Source of the DNA: an uncultured Prevotellaceae bacterium
Lineage (GTDB): Bacteria; Bacteroidota; Bacteroidia; Bacteroidales; Bacteroidaceae
Direction of reading: 5' to 3'
NCBI GenBank assembly: GCA_900320585.1
Contig: ONSV01000003.1
Location: 1-41,227, forward strand
Length of the DNA: 41,227 bases
The notes beneath the pieces are model-generated. The model had not been told where the DNA came from and did no database searches. It saw nothing but the letters and a program-made list of their open reading frames with translations. The translations under genes were made by a program, and so were the position numbers. Positions 24,568 to 32,538 of the stretch are shown here, in pieces. How positions within the stretch are numbered: position 1 is the stretch's first letter; each line of letters starts with the position of its first letter.

Positions 24568-26058
24568 TTATTTGTTAAGTTTCCAAGTGACGCCGTCCTT
24601 GGTGTCTTTCACCTCGAATCCGGCCTCGCTCAGGGCGTCCCTGATCTGGTCGCTGGTGGCCCAGTCCTTGGCCGCCTTGGCCTTGGCCCTGAGTTCGAGC
24701 ACCATGTCGACGACACGTCCGAAGGCCTCCTCGCGCGCGCTGCTCGAGTTGCCCTTCTCGTTGCGCAGTCCGAGCAGGTCGAAAGCGAAGAGCCTCATGG
24801 TGTCGGCCAACTCCTTCAAGTCGTCGGCACTGATGGAGCCTTTGTGGTCGATGAGGATGTTCACCTGGCGGCAAGCCTCGAAGAGCGTGCTGATGACGAC
24901 GGGTGTCTGGAAGTCATCGTTCATGGCATCGTAGCACTTCTGGCGCAGCGTGCTCACCAGTTTGTGGGTATCGTTGTCGGAGGCGGGAGCCACCACGATC
25001 CTGTCGAGGTCGGCGATGCCGTCGAGCAGTCGCTGCAGCCCCTTCTCGCTGGCTTTCAGCGCGTCGTTGGAGAAGTCGACGGTGCCACGATAGTGGGCCG
25101 AGAGGATGAAGAAGCGGATGGTCATGGGCGAGTAGGCCTGCGTGAGCGTGGGGTGTGAGCCTGTGAAGAACTGCTCGAGGGTGATGAAGTTGCCGAGGCT
25201 CTTCCCCATCTTCTGCCCATTGATGGTGATCATATTGTTGTGCATCCAGTAGCGCACCATCTGGTCGCCCTGACTGGCCACAGCCTGTGCGATCTCGCAC
25301 TCATGGTGGGGGAAGATGAGGTCCATGCCGCCGCCGTGGATGTCGAAATGCGCACCCAGGTACTTGCGGCCCATGGCCGTGCACTCGCAATGCCATCCAG
25401 GGAATCCGTCGCTCCACTTGCTGGGCCAGCGCATGATATGCTCGGGCTGAGCTTTCTTCCAGAGGGCGAAGTCGGCTTGGTTGTGCTTCTCGCCCACGCC
25501 GTCGAGTTCGCGGCTGGCGTTGACTATGTTGTCGAGGTTACGTCCGGAGAGGATGCCATAGTGGTGTTTCTCGTTGTATTTCTCGATATCGAAATACACG
25601 CTGCCGTTGCTCTCGTATGCAAAGCCGTTTTCGAGGATCTCGCTCACCAGCTGCTGCTGCTCGATGATATGTCCGGTGGCATGGGGCTCGATGCTGGGTG
25701 GCAGCACGTTGAGCGCCTCCATGGCCTGGTGGTAGCGGTTGGTATAGTGCTGTGCGATCTCCATGGGCTCGAGTTGCTCGAGCCTTGCCTTCTTGGCTAT
25801 CTTGTCGTCGCCATCATCGGCATCGTGCTCCAGGTGCCCCACATCGGTGATGTTGCGCACATAGCGCACCTTGTAGCCCAGGTGGCGGAGGTATCTGAAC
25901 ACAAGGTCGAAGGTGATGGCCGGCCGTGCGTGGCCCAGGTGTGGGTCGCCATAGACGGTGGGGCCACACACATACATCCCCACATTGGGTGCATGGAGTG
26001 GTTTGAACGGTTCTTTCCTTCGGCTGAGGGTGTTGTAGATAATGAGTGTCTGTTCCAT
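24568..26058 (-). CDS. cysS: Cysteinyl-tRNA synthetase
   Basis: 496 aa, class I synthetase that charges tRNA-Cys. Signatures: [16 protein letters not shown] with Cys31 (zinc ligand) and HLGH at 40-43; KMGKS at 283-287. Further zinc ligands match the E. coli enzyme in position: Cys226, His251 and Glu255 (WHCEC and PHHECE). Length is typical for the family. First gene of a leftward run, followed after 27 nt by the zinc-ribbon membrane protein gene. It has a strong promoter that overlaps the terminator of the upstream KDG kinase gene. Confidence 0.98.
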   Translation of the reverse strand: MEQTLIIYNTLSRRKEPFKPLHAPNVGMYVCGPTVYGDPHLGHARPAITFDLVFRYLRHLGYKVRYVRNITDVGHLEHDADDGDDKIAKKARLEQLEPMEIAQHYTNRYHQAMEALNVLPPSIEPHATGHIIEQQQLVSEILENGFAYESNGSVYFDIEKYNEKHHYGILSGRNLDNIVNASRELDGVGEKHNQADFALWKKAQPEHIMRWPSKWSDGFPGWHCECTAMGRKYLGAHFDIHGGGMDLIFPHHECEIAQAVASQGDQMVRYWMHNNMITINGQKMGKSLGNFITLEQFFTGSHPTLTQAYSPMTIRFFILSAHYRGTVDFSNDALKASEKGLQRLLDGIADLDRIVVAPASDNDTHKLVSTLRQKCYDAMNDDFQTPVVISTLFEACRQVNILIDHKGSISADDLKELADTMRLFAFDLLGLRNEKGNSSSAREEAFGRVVDMVLELRAKAKAAKDWATSDQIRDALSEAGFEVKDTKDGVTWKLNK

Positions 26059-26092
26059 TTGCTGAATATGTGATTGTGGCTGTTTGAAACCA

Positions 26093-26123
26093 CAAAGGTA
26101 GTGGATTCTGATGAAAAATCAAA
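26093..26123 (-). promoter_or_regulatory. Promoter of cysS
   Basis: Minus-strand TTTG (26123-26120), a 19-nt spacer and TACCTTTG (26100-26093); the box ends 34 nt before the ATG. The -33 element is the edge of the kinase terminator hairpin. Confidence 0.75.
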
Positions 26124-26145
26124 GGGGAAGGGCCCTTTTCCTTTG
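26111..26145 (-). terminator. Terminator hairpin after the KDG kinase gene
   Basis: On the minus strand CAAAGGAAAAGGG (26145-26133) is followed at once by CCCTTCCCCTTTG (26132-26120), pairing with only G-U deviations, then ATTTTTC. The stem has no free loop, so the centre must open. Confidence 0.6.
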
Positions 26146-26188
26146 TTTTGCCCGCTTTTTTGGCCGTTAGGGAAGCATGCCAAGGCAC

Positions 26189-27217
26189 TCAACTCTGTAT
26201 GAGTGCCTGTATCTCGTCGTCGGTAGCGAGGTTGAAGTCGCCCTCGAAGGTGTACTTCAGGGTAGAGGCGGCCAGGGCATAGTCGAGGATGCGCTGGTTG
26301 TCGTCGGGATAGGCCAGCATGGCATGTATCTGTCCGGCGGCGAAGGCATCGCCCACGCCCATGGGGTCTACCATGTCGGCGATGTCGTAGATACGCGTGT
26401 TATAGAGACGGCCCTCGCTCCAAAGGAGCGCCGTGAGCAGGTGGTGGCTGGCATTCACCTGGTTGCGCATACCCATGAGCCACTTCTGGCATCTTGGGAA
26501 CCGCTTGACGATGTCGAGGAACCACTCGCGATAGGGCTCCAGGTCCATCTGGTAACTGGGGTCGGTGGCCTTGAACGGAATCTTGGGGTGTTTGGTGAGG
26601 AACTCGAACTCGATCACGTCGCCAAACATCACGTCGGCATACTCGAGCATGCGGCTCAGCGTCTCCTCGGGCTTTGCACCGGGATAGCGCCACAGGTTCT
26701 TGCGGTGGTTGATGTCGAAAGAGATGGTGAGCCCCATCTCGTCGGCCACCTGCAGGGCCTCGAAGGTGGTGTCGGCGGCATCCTGGTTGAGTGCGGCTGC
26801 GATGCCCGAGGTATGGAAGACCGAGGCGCCACGGAGCACCTCATGCCAGTCGATCATTCCCGGCTTGAGCTGGGCGAAGGCGGAGTTGGCGCGGTCGTAG
26901 GTGACCGAGGAGTTGCGCAGGGCTGCTGCACCCTCGAAATAGTAGGTGCCCATGCGGTCGCCGTCGACCATCACATGGTCTACCCCCAGATGGTACTGCC
27001 GGAGCATCATCTTGGCGGCCAGTCCGATTTGCGTGTTGGGCAGGCGGGTGACGTAGTCGACCTGGTTGCCGAGCGTGGCGAGCGAGATGGCCACGTTGGC
27101 CTCGCTTCCGCCGAAATTTCCGAGCAGTTCCTCACGCTGTGTGAATCTTCTGTGTGCACTTTTCGAGAATCGCAGCAGCAACTCCCCAAAAGTAACGATA
27201 CGTTTGTTTTCTGTCAT
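26189..27217 (-). CDS. kdgK: PfkB-family kinase, probable 2-keto-3-deoxygluconate kinase
   Basis: 342 aa, cytoplasmic sugar kinase of the ribokinase/PfkB family. Features: VTFGELLLRFS at the N-terminus; NFGGSEANVAISLATLG (PfkB signature 1 area); and DPMGVGDAFAAG, the second signature with catalytic Asp290. The first Gly-x-Gly-Asp is GVGD instead of the usual GAGD. KDG kinase phosphorylates 2-keto-3-deoxygluconate, the product of uronate catabolism, ahead of aldolase cleavage; this fits the neighbouring pectin locus. Start: an upstream in-frame ATG (27241) overlaps the promoter -7 box, so ATG 27217 is chosen. Other PfkB specificities (fructokinase, ribokinase) are possible; the assignment rests on overall pattern and context. 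Confidence 0.8.
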   Translation of the reverse strand: MTENKRIVTFGELLLRFSKSAHRRFTQREELLGNFGGSEANVAISLATLGNQVDYVTRLPNTQIGLAAKMMLRQYHLGVDHVMVDGDRMGTYYFEGAAALRNSSVTYDRANSAFAQLKPGMIDWHEVLRGASVFHTSGIAAALNQDAADTTFEALQVADEMGLTISFDINHRKNLWRYPGAKPEETLSRMLEYADVMFGDVIEFEFLTKHPKIPFKATDPSYQMDLEPYREWFLDIVKRFPRCQKWLMGMRNQVNASHHLLTALLWSEGRLYNTRIYDIADMVDPMGVGDAFAAGQIHAMLAYPDDNQRILDYALAASTLKYTFEGDFNLATDDEIQALIQS

Positions 27218-27238
27218 TTTACAAAACCATTTGTCGTG

Positions 27239-27246
27239 CAAAAATA
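27239..27246 (-). promoter_or_regulatory. -7 box upstream of the KDG kinase gene
   Basis: TATTTTTG on the minus strand ends 21 nt before the chosen ATG. The -33 element is not at the usual distance. Confidence 0.5.
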
Positions 27247-27295
27247 GGAAAAAAAAAGATAGGAAGCCCCAAAACCCAAAATAAAGTGTGAAATA

Positions 27296-27327
27296 TTTGC
27301 GGTTTTGGGCGAATTCAACTAACTTTG
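27296..27327 (+). promoter_or_regulatory. Promoter of the CoA-transferase gene
   Basis: TTTG (27296-27299), a 20-nt spacer and TAACTTTG (27320-27327); the box ends 34 nt before the ATG. Confidence 0.75.
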
Positions 27328-27361
27328 CAGCCGTTAATTATCAAAAACACATCATCCTAAT

Positions 27362-28867
27362 ATGGCTTATACACTTCTGACTGCTGCAGAAGCAGCGTCG
27401 CTTATCAAAAACGATGAGAATCTTGCACTCAGCGGTTTCACACCTGCGGGAGTAGCAAAGGCAGTGACCAAAGAGCTTGCCAAGATTGCCTTGGCCGAGC
27501 ACGAGGCTGGTCGTCCTTTCAAAGTGGGCATCTTCACCGGTGCCTCTACAGGTCAGAGCACTGATGGTGACCTGGCTGTTGCCAATGCCATCAAGTATCG
27601 TGCCCCCTACACCACGAACAACGATTTCCGCAAGCACGTGAACATGGGTGAGATACCCTACAACGACCTTCACCTGAGCCATATGGCCCAGGAGTTGCGC
27701 TATGGTTTCTATGGTGACGTTGACTGGGCCATCCTCGAGGTATGCGACATCGAGGAGTGTGGCGACTTCTACAAGGCCTACCTGACCGCCGCCGGTGGCA
27801 TCAGCCCCACGGCAGCCCGTCTGGCCAAGCGTGTGATTCTGGAGCTCAACTCGTTCCACAACCCCAACGCCAAATTCATCCACGACGTCTACGAGCCTCT
27901 CGACCCACCCTACCGTCTTCCCATCCCCATCACCAAGGTGAGCGACCGCATTGGCAAGCCCTATGTGGAGATTCCCAAGGAGAAACTCGTGGGTGTGGTG
28001 GAGTGCAATATCCCCGATGAGGCCCGCGCCTTCAAGGACAGCGACCCTGTGACCGACCGCATCGGCTACCTCACCGCCGAGTTCCTTGTAGAGGAGCTTC
28101 ATGCCGGCCGTATCCCCAAGGAGTTCCTGCCGCTGCAGAGTGGTGTGGGCTCTACCGCCAACGCCATCCTCGGTGCCCTGGGTGCCGACAAGCACGTGCC
28201 CGACTTCAACATCTATACTGAGGTGATTCAGAACTCCGTGATCGACATGATGCTCACGGGCCGCGTGAAAGACGCCTCTGCCTGCTCGCTCACCGTGAGC
28301 AACGAGTGCCTGAAGCAAGTGTACGACAACATGGACTACTTCAAAGACCACCTCACCCTGCGCCAGAGCGAGATTTCGAACTCTCCCGAGGTGATTCGCC
28401 GACTGGGTGTCATCGCCATCAACACCGCTATCGAGTGCGACATCTACGGCAACGTGAACTCCACGCAGATCAGCGGCGTGAAGATGATGAACGGTATCGG
28501 TGGCTCGGGCGACTTCGAGCGCAACGCCTACCTGAGCATCTTCACCTGTCCGTCGACGGCCAAGGGCGGTCTCATCAGCTCCATCGTACCTTTCGTGAGC
28601 CACCAAGACCACTCCGAGCACGATGTGAACATCATCGTCACCGAACAGGGTGTGGCCGACCTGCGCGGCAAGGGCCCCATGCAGCGTGCCCAGCTCATCA
28701 TCGAAAACTGTGCTCACCCCGACTACAAGCAGTTGCTCTACGACTATCTGAAGATTGGCAAGGGTGGCCATACCAAGCACTGCCTGCCCGCCGCCTTCGC
28801 CATGCACGACACGCTGGCACGCAAGGGCGACATGCACCTCACCGACTTTGCCGAATACGTGAAATAA
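27362..28867 (+). CDS. Acetyl-CoA hydrolase/transferase family protein (succinate/acetate CoA-transferase)
   Basis: 501 aa, cytoplasmic class I CoA-transferase. It moves CoA between acyl groups, typically succinyl-CoA and acetate or propionate, which suits the succinate/acetate/propionate fermentation of Bacteroidales. Seen: the N-terminal GFTPAGVAKAV and GIFTGASTG regions; IYTEVIQNSVIDM with Glu287, the expected CoA-thioester-forming Glu; MMNGIGGSGDFERNAYLS; and the VTEQGVADLRGKGP stretch that marks this family. Length is typical. It has its own promoter and strong terminator, so it is monocistronic. Coding sequence uses strongly preferred codons in long runs, suggesting high expression (by eye, not computed). 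Exact acyl substrates cannot be read from sequence. Confidence 0.93.
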   Translation: MAYTLLTAAEAASLIKNDENLALSGFTPAGVAKAVTKELAKIALAEHEAGRPFKVGIFTGASTGQSTDGDLAVANAIKYRAPYTTNNDFRKHVNMGEIPYNDLHLSHMAQELRYGFYGDVDWAILEVCDIEECGDFYKAYLTAAGGISPTAARLAKRVILELNSFHNPNAKFIHDVYEPLDPPYRLPIPITKVSDRIGKPYVEIPKEKLVGVVECNIPDEARAFKDSDPVTDRIGYLTAEFLVEELHAGRIPKEFLPLQSGVGSTANAILGALGADKHVPDFNIYTEVIQNSVIDMMLTGRVKDASACSLTVSNECLKQVYDNMDYFKDHLTLRQSEISNSPEVIRRLGVIAINTAIECDIYGNVNSTQISGVKMMNGIGGSGDFERNAYLSIFTCPSTAKGGLISSIVPFVSHQDHSEHDVNIIVTEQGVADLRGKGPMQRAQLIIENCAHPDYKQLLYDYLKIGKGGHTKHCLPAAFAMHDTLARKGDMHLTDFAEYVK

Positions 28868-28895
28868 TTCTCACACCTTGCATAATTTTTACGAA

Positions 28896-28933
28896 GGGGG
28901 GTGGACCGCTGTTGGTCCACCCCCCTGTTTTTT
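28896..28933 (+). terminator. Rho-independent terminator of the CoA-transferase gene
   Basis: GGGGGGTGGACC (28896-28907) pairs perfectly with GGTCCACCCCCC (28914-28925) around a 6-nt loop, followed by TTTTTT (28928-28933). Confidence 0.95.
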
Positions 28934-28999
28934 CCATTCCTGACAGGAAAGATGTCGTTAGTGTGATTCTCGTCACAGGATGACGAAGATTGACGGCGA

Positions 29000-30685
29000 T
29001 TACCTCACGCCGCCACCGGAGCCACCGCCACGGAAGCCGCCGCCACCGCCAAACGATGAACGGCCTCCACCGCCCGACCTGCGTGACTCCACCGACTGCT
29101 TGATGCTGGTGGCTGTAGACGATGTGGTGGTCAGGAGCATTGGCACCACCCTGCGGTCGGTAAGGTTGCGCGAGATCTGGTTCATCTGCAGATACTCGGG
29201 GTTGATCTGCTTCATATCGGCCATCACCTGGTCGGCAATGCCGAAAAGCGAGGCGTAGACCAGATAGTCGTTCCACAATGCCACCTCGCTCACATGGCGC
29301 TCGTTGGCAAGGGTGAAGTCCTGGAGGTATTTCTTCAGTCCGAACACCTTCTTCGTATCTTCGATTTCTTCTTTCGCCTCTTTGATAGAAACCGACGGCT
29401 TCAGCAAATTGACGAAAGCCATCACCTCGTCTTCATGGCTTCTCATCCACCGCATGAGTTCCTTGGGCTGCAGCACCAAGTCATCGCCCGAAGCCAAGCG
29501 GAACATCACGTATAGCTTACGGATAGGTTCGGCATTGATGAGACGGTTGCGCTCATTGAAATCCTTGATGATGATACAAGGTTGCACCTTGCCCTCCACA
29601 CCCATGATCTTCTTCAGTCCGGTTGGCATCACCATCCGGTCTTCAATGGTGAGCGTGCCCGTACGGATGAGCCTCAGCACCATGGCATTGATGATATCCT
29701 GGTCGTTGATGCCGCCAGTCAGGTAGAAAGCGTCGTAGAGTCCGCGTGCATGCACCAGGTCGCCATTGATGGGTATATCGCGGTACCAGTCGATGGTCTT
29801 GAGCAGTTTCTTCCGCTCGCGTGAGACTCTGATGCCCGACCATACCGCAAGAAGGCCTGCCAATCCTCCCAAAAGGATGCCGAAGAACACGACGGGCTCC
29901 TCTATAAGGAAGTTCCACAACTTCTTATACCATGCTGGCTCCTTGTAGTCGCTGCCCTCGAAAGCCCTCTCCTTCACCTTCTCGAACGTCTCTTTCTCCT
30001 TCATGGTGGGATGGAGGAGGCCCTTGTCGAGTTCGAGCATCACAATCATGGCACTCTTCTCGGTCATGGGCTCGGTGGTATAGGAGACGACCTCGCCGTC
30101 GGCGATCTCGTTCTCGCCATTAAAACCGAAAGACCACACCCTGACCGAATCCTTGGGCAGGCCGTCGGCCAGATGAGGAGCCCTGATGGTGACGGAGGCC
30201 TCCTGCGGGCTGGGCTTCATGTCGCGGGTCACGAACATGTAGTTGAAGCCGTCGGTCTCACCATAGTCACGCACCAGGTCGGTGACGGTATACCGCACCA
30301 CATACGTACGCTCTCCGGGCTTACCCAGACCCCAGCACAGCTCATAGCCATTGCTCTTGGTCACGATGCCACATCGGCGAGTCTTTTCGATGCGTGTGCG
30401 GTCAACATTCCAACGACCTTCGTTGAGATATTCCACACCTTCATCATCGGTGACAGTGAAGTTGGTGATTTTGCTGCCCTCCAGGTTGCCGATGACGATA
30501 TAGCACTCTGTGCCCACGTTGTCGATGCTCATGGTGCGTGTCTCCATAATGTCGGCATCGCCATTGTCTCTGAGCAACACCTCTATTTCGAGATTGCGCA
30601 ACACCGGCCCTGCCGCAGCCTGTAGGGCAGCGGTGAGCAGGATGAGCAACGAAGGTATGATTTTCTTATTAATTGAAAGCCTCAT
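29000..30685 (-). CDS. DUF2207-family membrane protein
   Basis: 561 aa. Signal peptide (about 1-26). An extracytoplasmic beta-rich N-terminal domain follows (about 27-255; motifs EIEVLLRDNGDADIMETRTM and YVVRYTVTDLV), then a transmembrane segment (VVFFGILLGGLAGLLAVW, about 270-290), a cytoplasmic helical part, and a very Gly-rich C-terminal tail (repeated GGGG with Arg, Ser and Phe). This is the layout of DUF2207/YciQ-like proteins; the function is not established. The second gene of a two-gene unit: its ATG lies inside the 3' end of the LemA gene (17-nt overlap), suggesting translational coupling. LemA-DUF2207 neighbourhoods are common in bacteria. Confidence 0.85.
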   Translation of the reverse strand: MRLSINKKIIPSLLILLTAALQAAAGPVLRNLEIEVLLRDNGDADIMETRTMSIDNVGTECYIVIGNLEGSKITNFTVTDDEGVEYLNEGRWNVDRTRIEKTRRCGIVTKSNGYELCWGLGKPGERTYVVRYTVTDLVRDYGETDGFNYMFVTRDMKPSPQEASVTIRAPHLADGLPKDSVRVWSFGFNGENEIADGEVVSYTTEPMTEKSAMIVMLELDKGLLHPTMKEKETFEKVKERAFEGSDYKEPAWYKKLWNFLIEEPVVFFGILLGGLAGLLAVWSGIRVSRERKKLLKTIDWYRDIPINGDLVHARGLYDAFYLTGGINDQDIINAMVLRLIRTGTLTIEDRMVMPTGLKKIMGVEGKVQPCIIIKDFNERNRLINAEPIRKLYVMFRLASGDDLVLQPKELMRWMRSHEDEVMAFVNLLKPSVSIKEAKEEIEDTKKVFGLKKYLQDFTLANERHVSEVALWNDYLVYASLFGIADQVMADMKQINPEYLQMNQISRNLTDRRVVPMLLTTTSSTATSIKQSVESRRSGGGGRSSFGGGGGFRGGGSGGGVR

Positions 30686-31244
30686 CCAGGTTGGGGTAAC
30701 TTGATTTCTTCTCCTCGTCGACAGTCAGGTAGTCCTTCTCACGGAAGTTCAGCATAGAGGCAACGAACGATGACGGCCACTGGCGCACCATGCGGTTCAT
30801 CTTGGTGGCGGTGTCGTTGTACACCATACGGCTCATGCGCACTTTCTCCTCGTATTCGGTAATGCCATTCTGTGCGTTGATGTACAAATCGTTGGCTTTC
30901 AGTTCGGGATAAGCCTCACCGATGGCCATAAGCCTGCCTAAGATAGACGAGAGCTCTCCCTGCTGGGCATTCACCTGCTCGGCCGTGACCACCTGCGTCT
31001 GACGGCGTGCGTTGATGGTATTGATAATGGTCTCCGACTCGTGCTTGGCATATTTCGATGCCATCTTGGCCAATGCCAGCACGGCATCCCAACGGGAGTT
31101 GAGTTGCACGGCAATCTGGCTCATGGCATTCTTGCAGAGCTCATCGAGGTTCACCAGTTGGCGCTGGGTATTGTAGATATAAAGCAACACGGCTATCACC
31201 AAGACGATGATGATGCCCAGGATAAGTAATACGGCAATTAGCAT
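30669..31244 (-). CDS. LemA family protein
   Basis: 191 aa. One N-terminal transmembrane helix (about 3-24) is followed by a long helical domain. Family features: LYIYNTQRQLVNLDELCKNA, QIAVQLNSRWDAVLALAKMA, and ELSSILGRLMAIGEAYPELKAN, ending in a conserved WPSSFVASMLNFREKDYL. The helical domain would lie outside the cytoplasmic membrane or in the cytoplasm; topology is not certain. LemA proteins have no agreed biochemical role. It overlaps the downstream DUF2207 gene by 17 nt and carries a consensus promoter 78 nt upstream. Confidence 0.92.
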   Translation of the reverse strand: MLIAVLLILGIIIVLVIAVLLYIYNTQRQLVNLDELCKNAMSQIAVQLNSRWDAVLALAKMASKYAKHESETIINTINARRQTQVVTAEQVNAQQGELSSILGRLMAIGEAYPELKANDLYINAQNGITEYEEKVRMSRMVYNDTATKMNRMVRQWPSSFVASMLNFREKDYLTVDEEKKSSYPNLDEAFN

Positions 31245-31322
31245 AGTTGTGTATGTTTTAAGAAGTTAGATAATACCTGCCTGGCCCTGAATGATGGGGT
31301 CGCAGCAGGCGATTGTCGTTGA

Positions 31323-31353
31323 CAAAGATACGACAAAATTGGTTTCGCTCAAA
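31323..31353 (-). promoter_or_regulatory. Promoter of lemA-DUF2207 unit
   Basis: Minus-strand TTTG (31353-31350), a 19-nt spacer and TATCTTTG (31330-31323); the box ends 78 nt before the lemA ATG. Confidence 0.75.
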
Positions 31354-31395
31354 GAAAAACTATGCTTTTTTGTAAGATTTTCGGCAAATCTGCTT

Positions 31396-31926
31396 TCAAA
31401 GTCTCATTTGTTTGCAAAATTCCCACAACACGATGCCTGCCGTCACCGACACGTTCATTGAGTGCTTGGTGCCCCACTGTGGGATTTCGATGCAGTCGTC
31501 GCACTGGTCGACCACCTCCTGGTGCACGCCTTTCACCTCGTTGCCGAACACCACGGCATAGCGTGCACCCTCCTCCACCTGGAGATGCTGCAGGAGCGTG
31601 CTGCCCTCTGCCTGTTCGATGGCGCACACCCGGTAGCCCTCTTCATGCAGTTGCTGCACGGCATCGAGTGCATTGGAGAAATACCTCCAGTCGACACTGT
31701 CTTCTCCTCCCAAAGCCGTCTTGTGAATCTCGGGGTGTGGCGGCGTGGCGGTGATGCCACATAGGCACACGCCCGCCACCCTGAAGGCATCGCAGGTGCG
31801 GAACACGCTGCCCACGTTGTAGAGCGACCTCACATCGTCGAGCACCACCATCAGCGGCAGTTTCTCGGCGGCATGGAATTCCTCCACCGTCATGCGGTGC
31901 ATCTCTATGGTACGCAGCTTACGCAT
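31396..31926 (-). CDS. TrmH/SpoU-family RNA 2'-O-ribose methyltransferase
   Basis: 176 aa, cytoplasmic. The trefoil-knot (SPOUT) signatures are visible: LDDVRSLYNVGSVFRTCDAF (motif 1 with its Asn/Arg), AVVFGNEVKGV (motif 2), and SMNVSVTAGIVLWEF (motif 3). These enzymes methylate ribose in tRNA or rRNA using S-adenosylmethionine. The short size fits a core catalytic domain without the L30e-like N-terminal domain; the target nucleotide cannot be told. Start: ATG 31926 was chosen over an upstream in-frame ATG at 31953; it overlaps the sufE stop by 8 nt, so the two are probably co-translated. Confidence 0.88.
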   Translation of the reverse strand: MRKLRTIEMHRMTVEEFHAAEKLPLMVVLDDVRSLYNVGSVFRTCDAFRVAGVCLCGITATPPHPEIHKTALGGEDSVDWRYFSNALDAVQQLHEEGYRVCAIEQAEGSTLLQHLQVEEGARYAVVFGNEVKGVHQEVVDQCDDCIEIPQWGTKHSMNVSVTAGIVLWEFCKQMRL

Positions 31927-32344
31927 CTTCCTGGGTTTTGAAAGCCAGGGCATATACCCTTATCTGCTTCACCATGGCGAGCAGTCCGTTGCTTCGGGTA
32001 GGACTGAGATGGTCTTTCAGGCCTATCTGCTCAATGAAATAGAGGTCGGCATCGAGAATCTCCTGTGGGGTGTGCCCGCTGAGCACGCGCAGCAGCAGGG
32101 CGATGAGTCCTTTCACGATGAGGGCATCGCTCTCGGCGGTGAAATAAACCAATCCGTCATGATAGTCGGCTTGTATCCACACCCTGCTCTGGCATCCGTT
32201 TATCAGGTTGCTCTCGTTTTTGTATTTCTCATCGAGCGGCTCCAACTCGTTGCCCAAGTCGATGAGCAGTTGGTACTTGTCCATCCAGTCGGTGAAGTCG
32301 GAAAACTCGGCTATCACCTCGTCTTGCAATTCGTCTATGGTCAT
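31919..32344 (-). CDS. sufE: SufE-family Fe-S cluster assembly protein
   Basis: 141 aa, cytoplasmic. SufE accepts sulfur from the cysteine desulfurase SufS as a persulfide on a conserved Cys and passes it to the SufBCD scaffold. The active Cys is Cys51 in LINGCQSRVW; the LKDHLSPTRSNGLLAMV stretch towards the C-terminus is also typical. Length is normal. No suf genes are adjacent; it is followed by the TrmH-like gene with an 8-nt overlap. The 194 nt upstream are filled mainly by the long CTAG array, and no consensus promoter was found by eye. Confidence 0.95.
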   Translation of the reverse strand: MTIDELQDEVIAEFSDFTDWMDKYQLLIDLGNELEPLDEKYKNESNLINGCQSRVWIQADYHDGLVYFTAESDALIVKGLIALLLRVLSGHTPQEILDADLYFIEQIGLKDHLSPTRSNGLLAMVKQIRVYALAFKTQEDA

Positions 32345-32365
32345 TTTTTATATTTTTATTGAAGG

Positions 32366-32514
32366 CTAGGGGGCCTAGTTTTTTCTAGGATTACTAGGGT
32401 TACTAGTGTGCCTAGTTTCCCTAGGGTTACTAGATTCCCTAGTGTGCCTAGTTTCCCTAGGATTACTAGTTTTTCTAGGATTACTAGTTTCTCTAGGATT
32501 ACTAGTTTTTCTAG
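32366..32514. repeat. CTAG array with 9-nt period (long copy, 17 units)
   Basis: CTAG occurs at 32366, 32375, 32385, 32394 and then every 9 nt to 32511: 17 copies, with 15 of 16 intervals exactly 9 nt and one 10 nt. The pentamers between are drawn from a small set (GATTA, GGTTA, TTTCC, TGTGC, TTTTT). A block of four units (TGTGC, TTTCC, GGTTA/GATTA, then an A/T type) is repeated. Located between sufE and the U32 gene. Confidence 0.92.
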
Positions 32515-32538
32515 GGGTGCCTATTCTTATCCGCCCTC

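Noticed and set aside
27341-28837. A 498-codon minus-strand frame opposite the CoA-transferase gene
   Set aside because: It has low-complexity His/Val/Gly composition and lies opposite a highly conserved enzyme.
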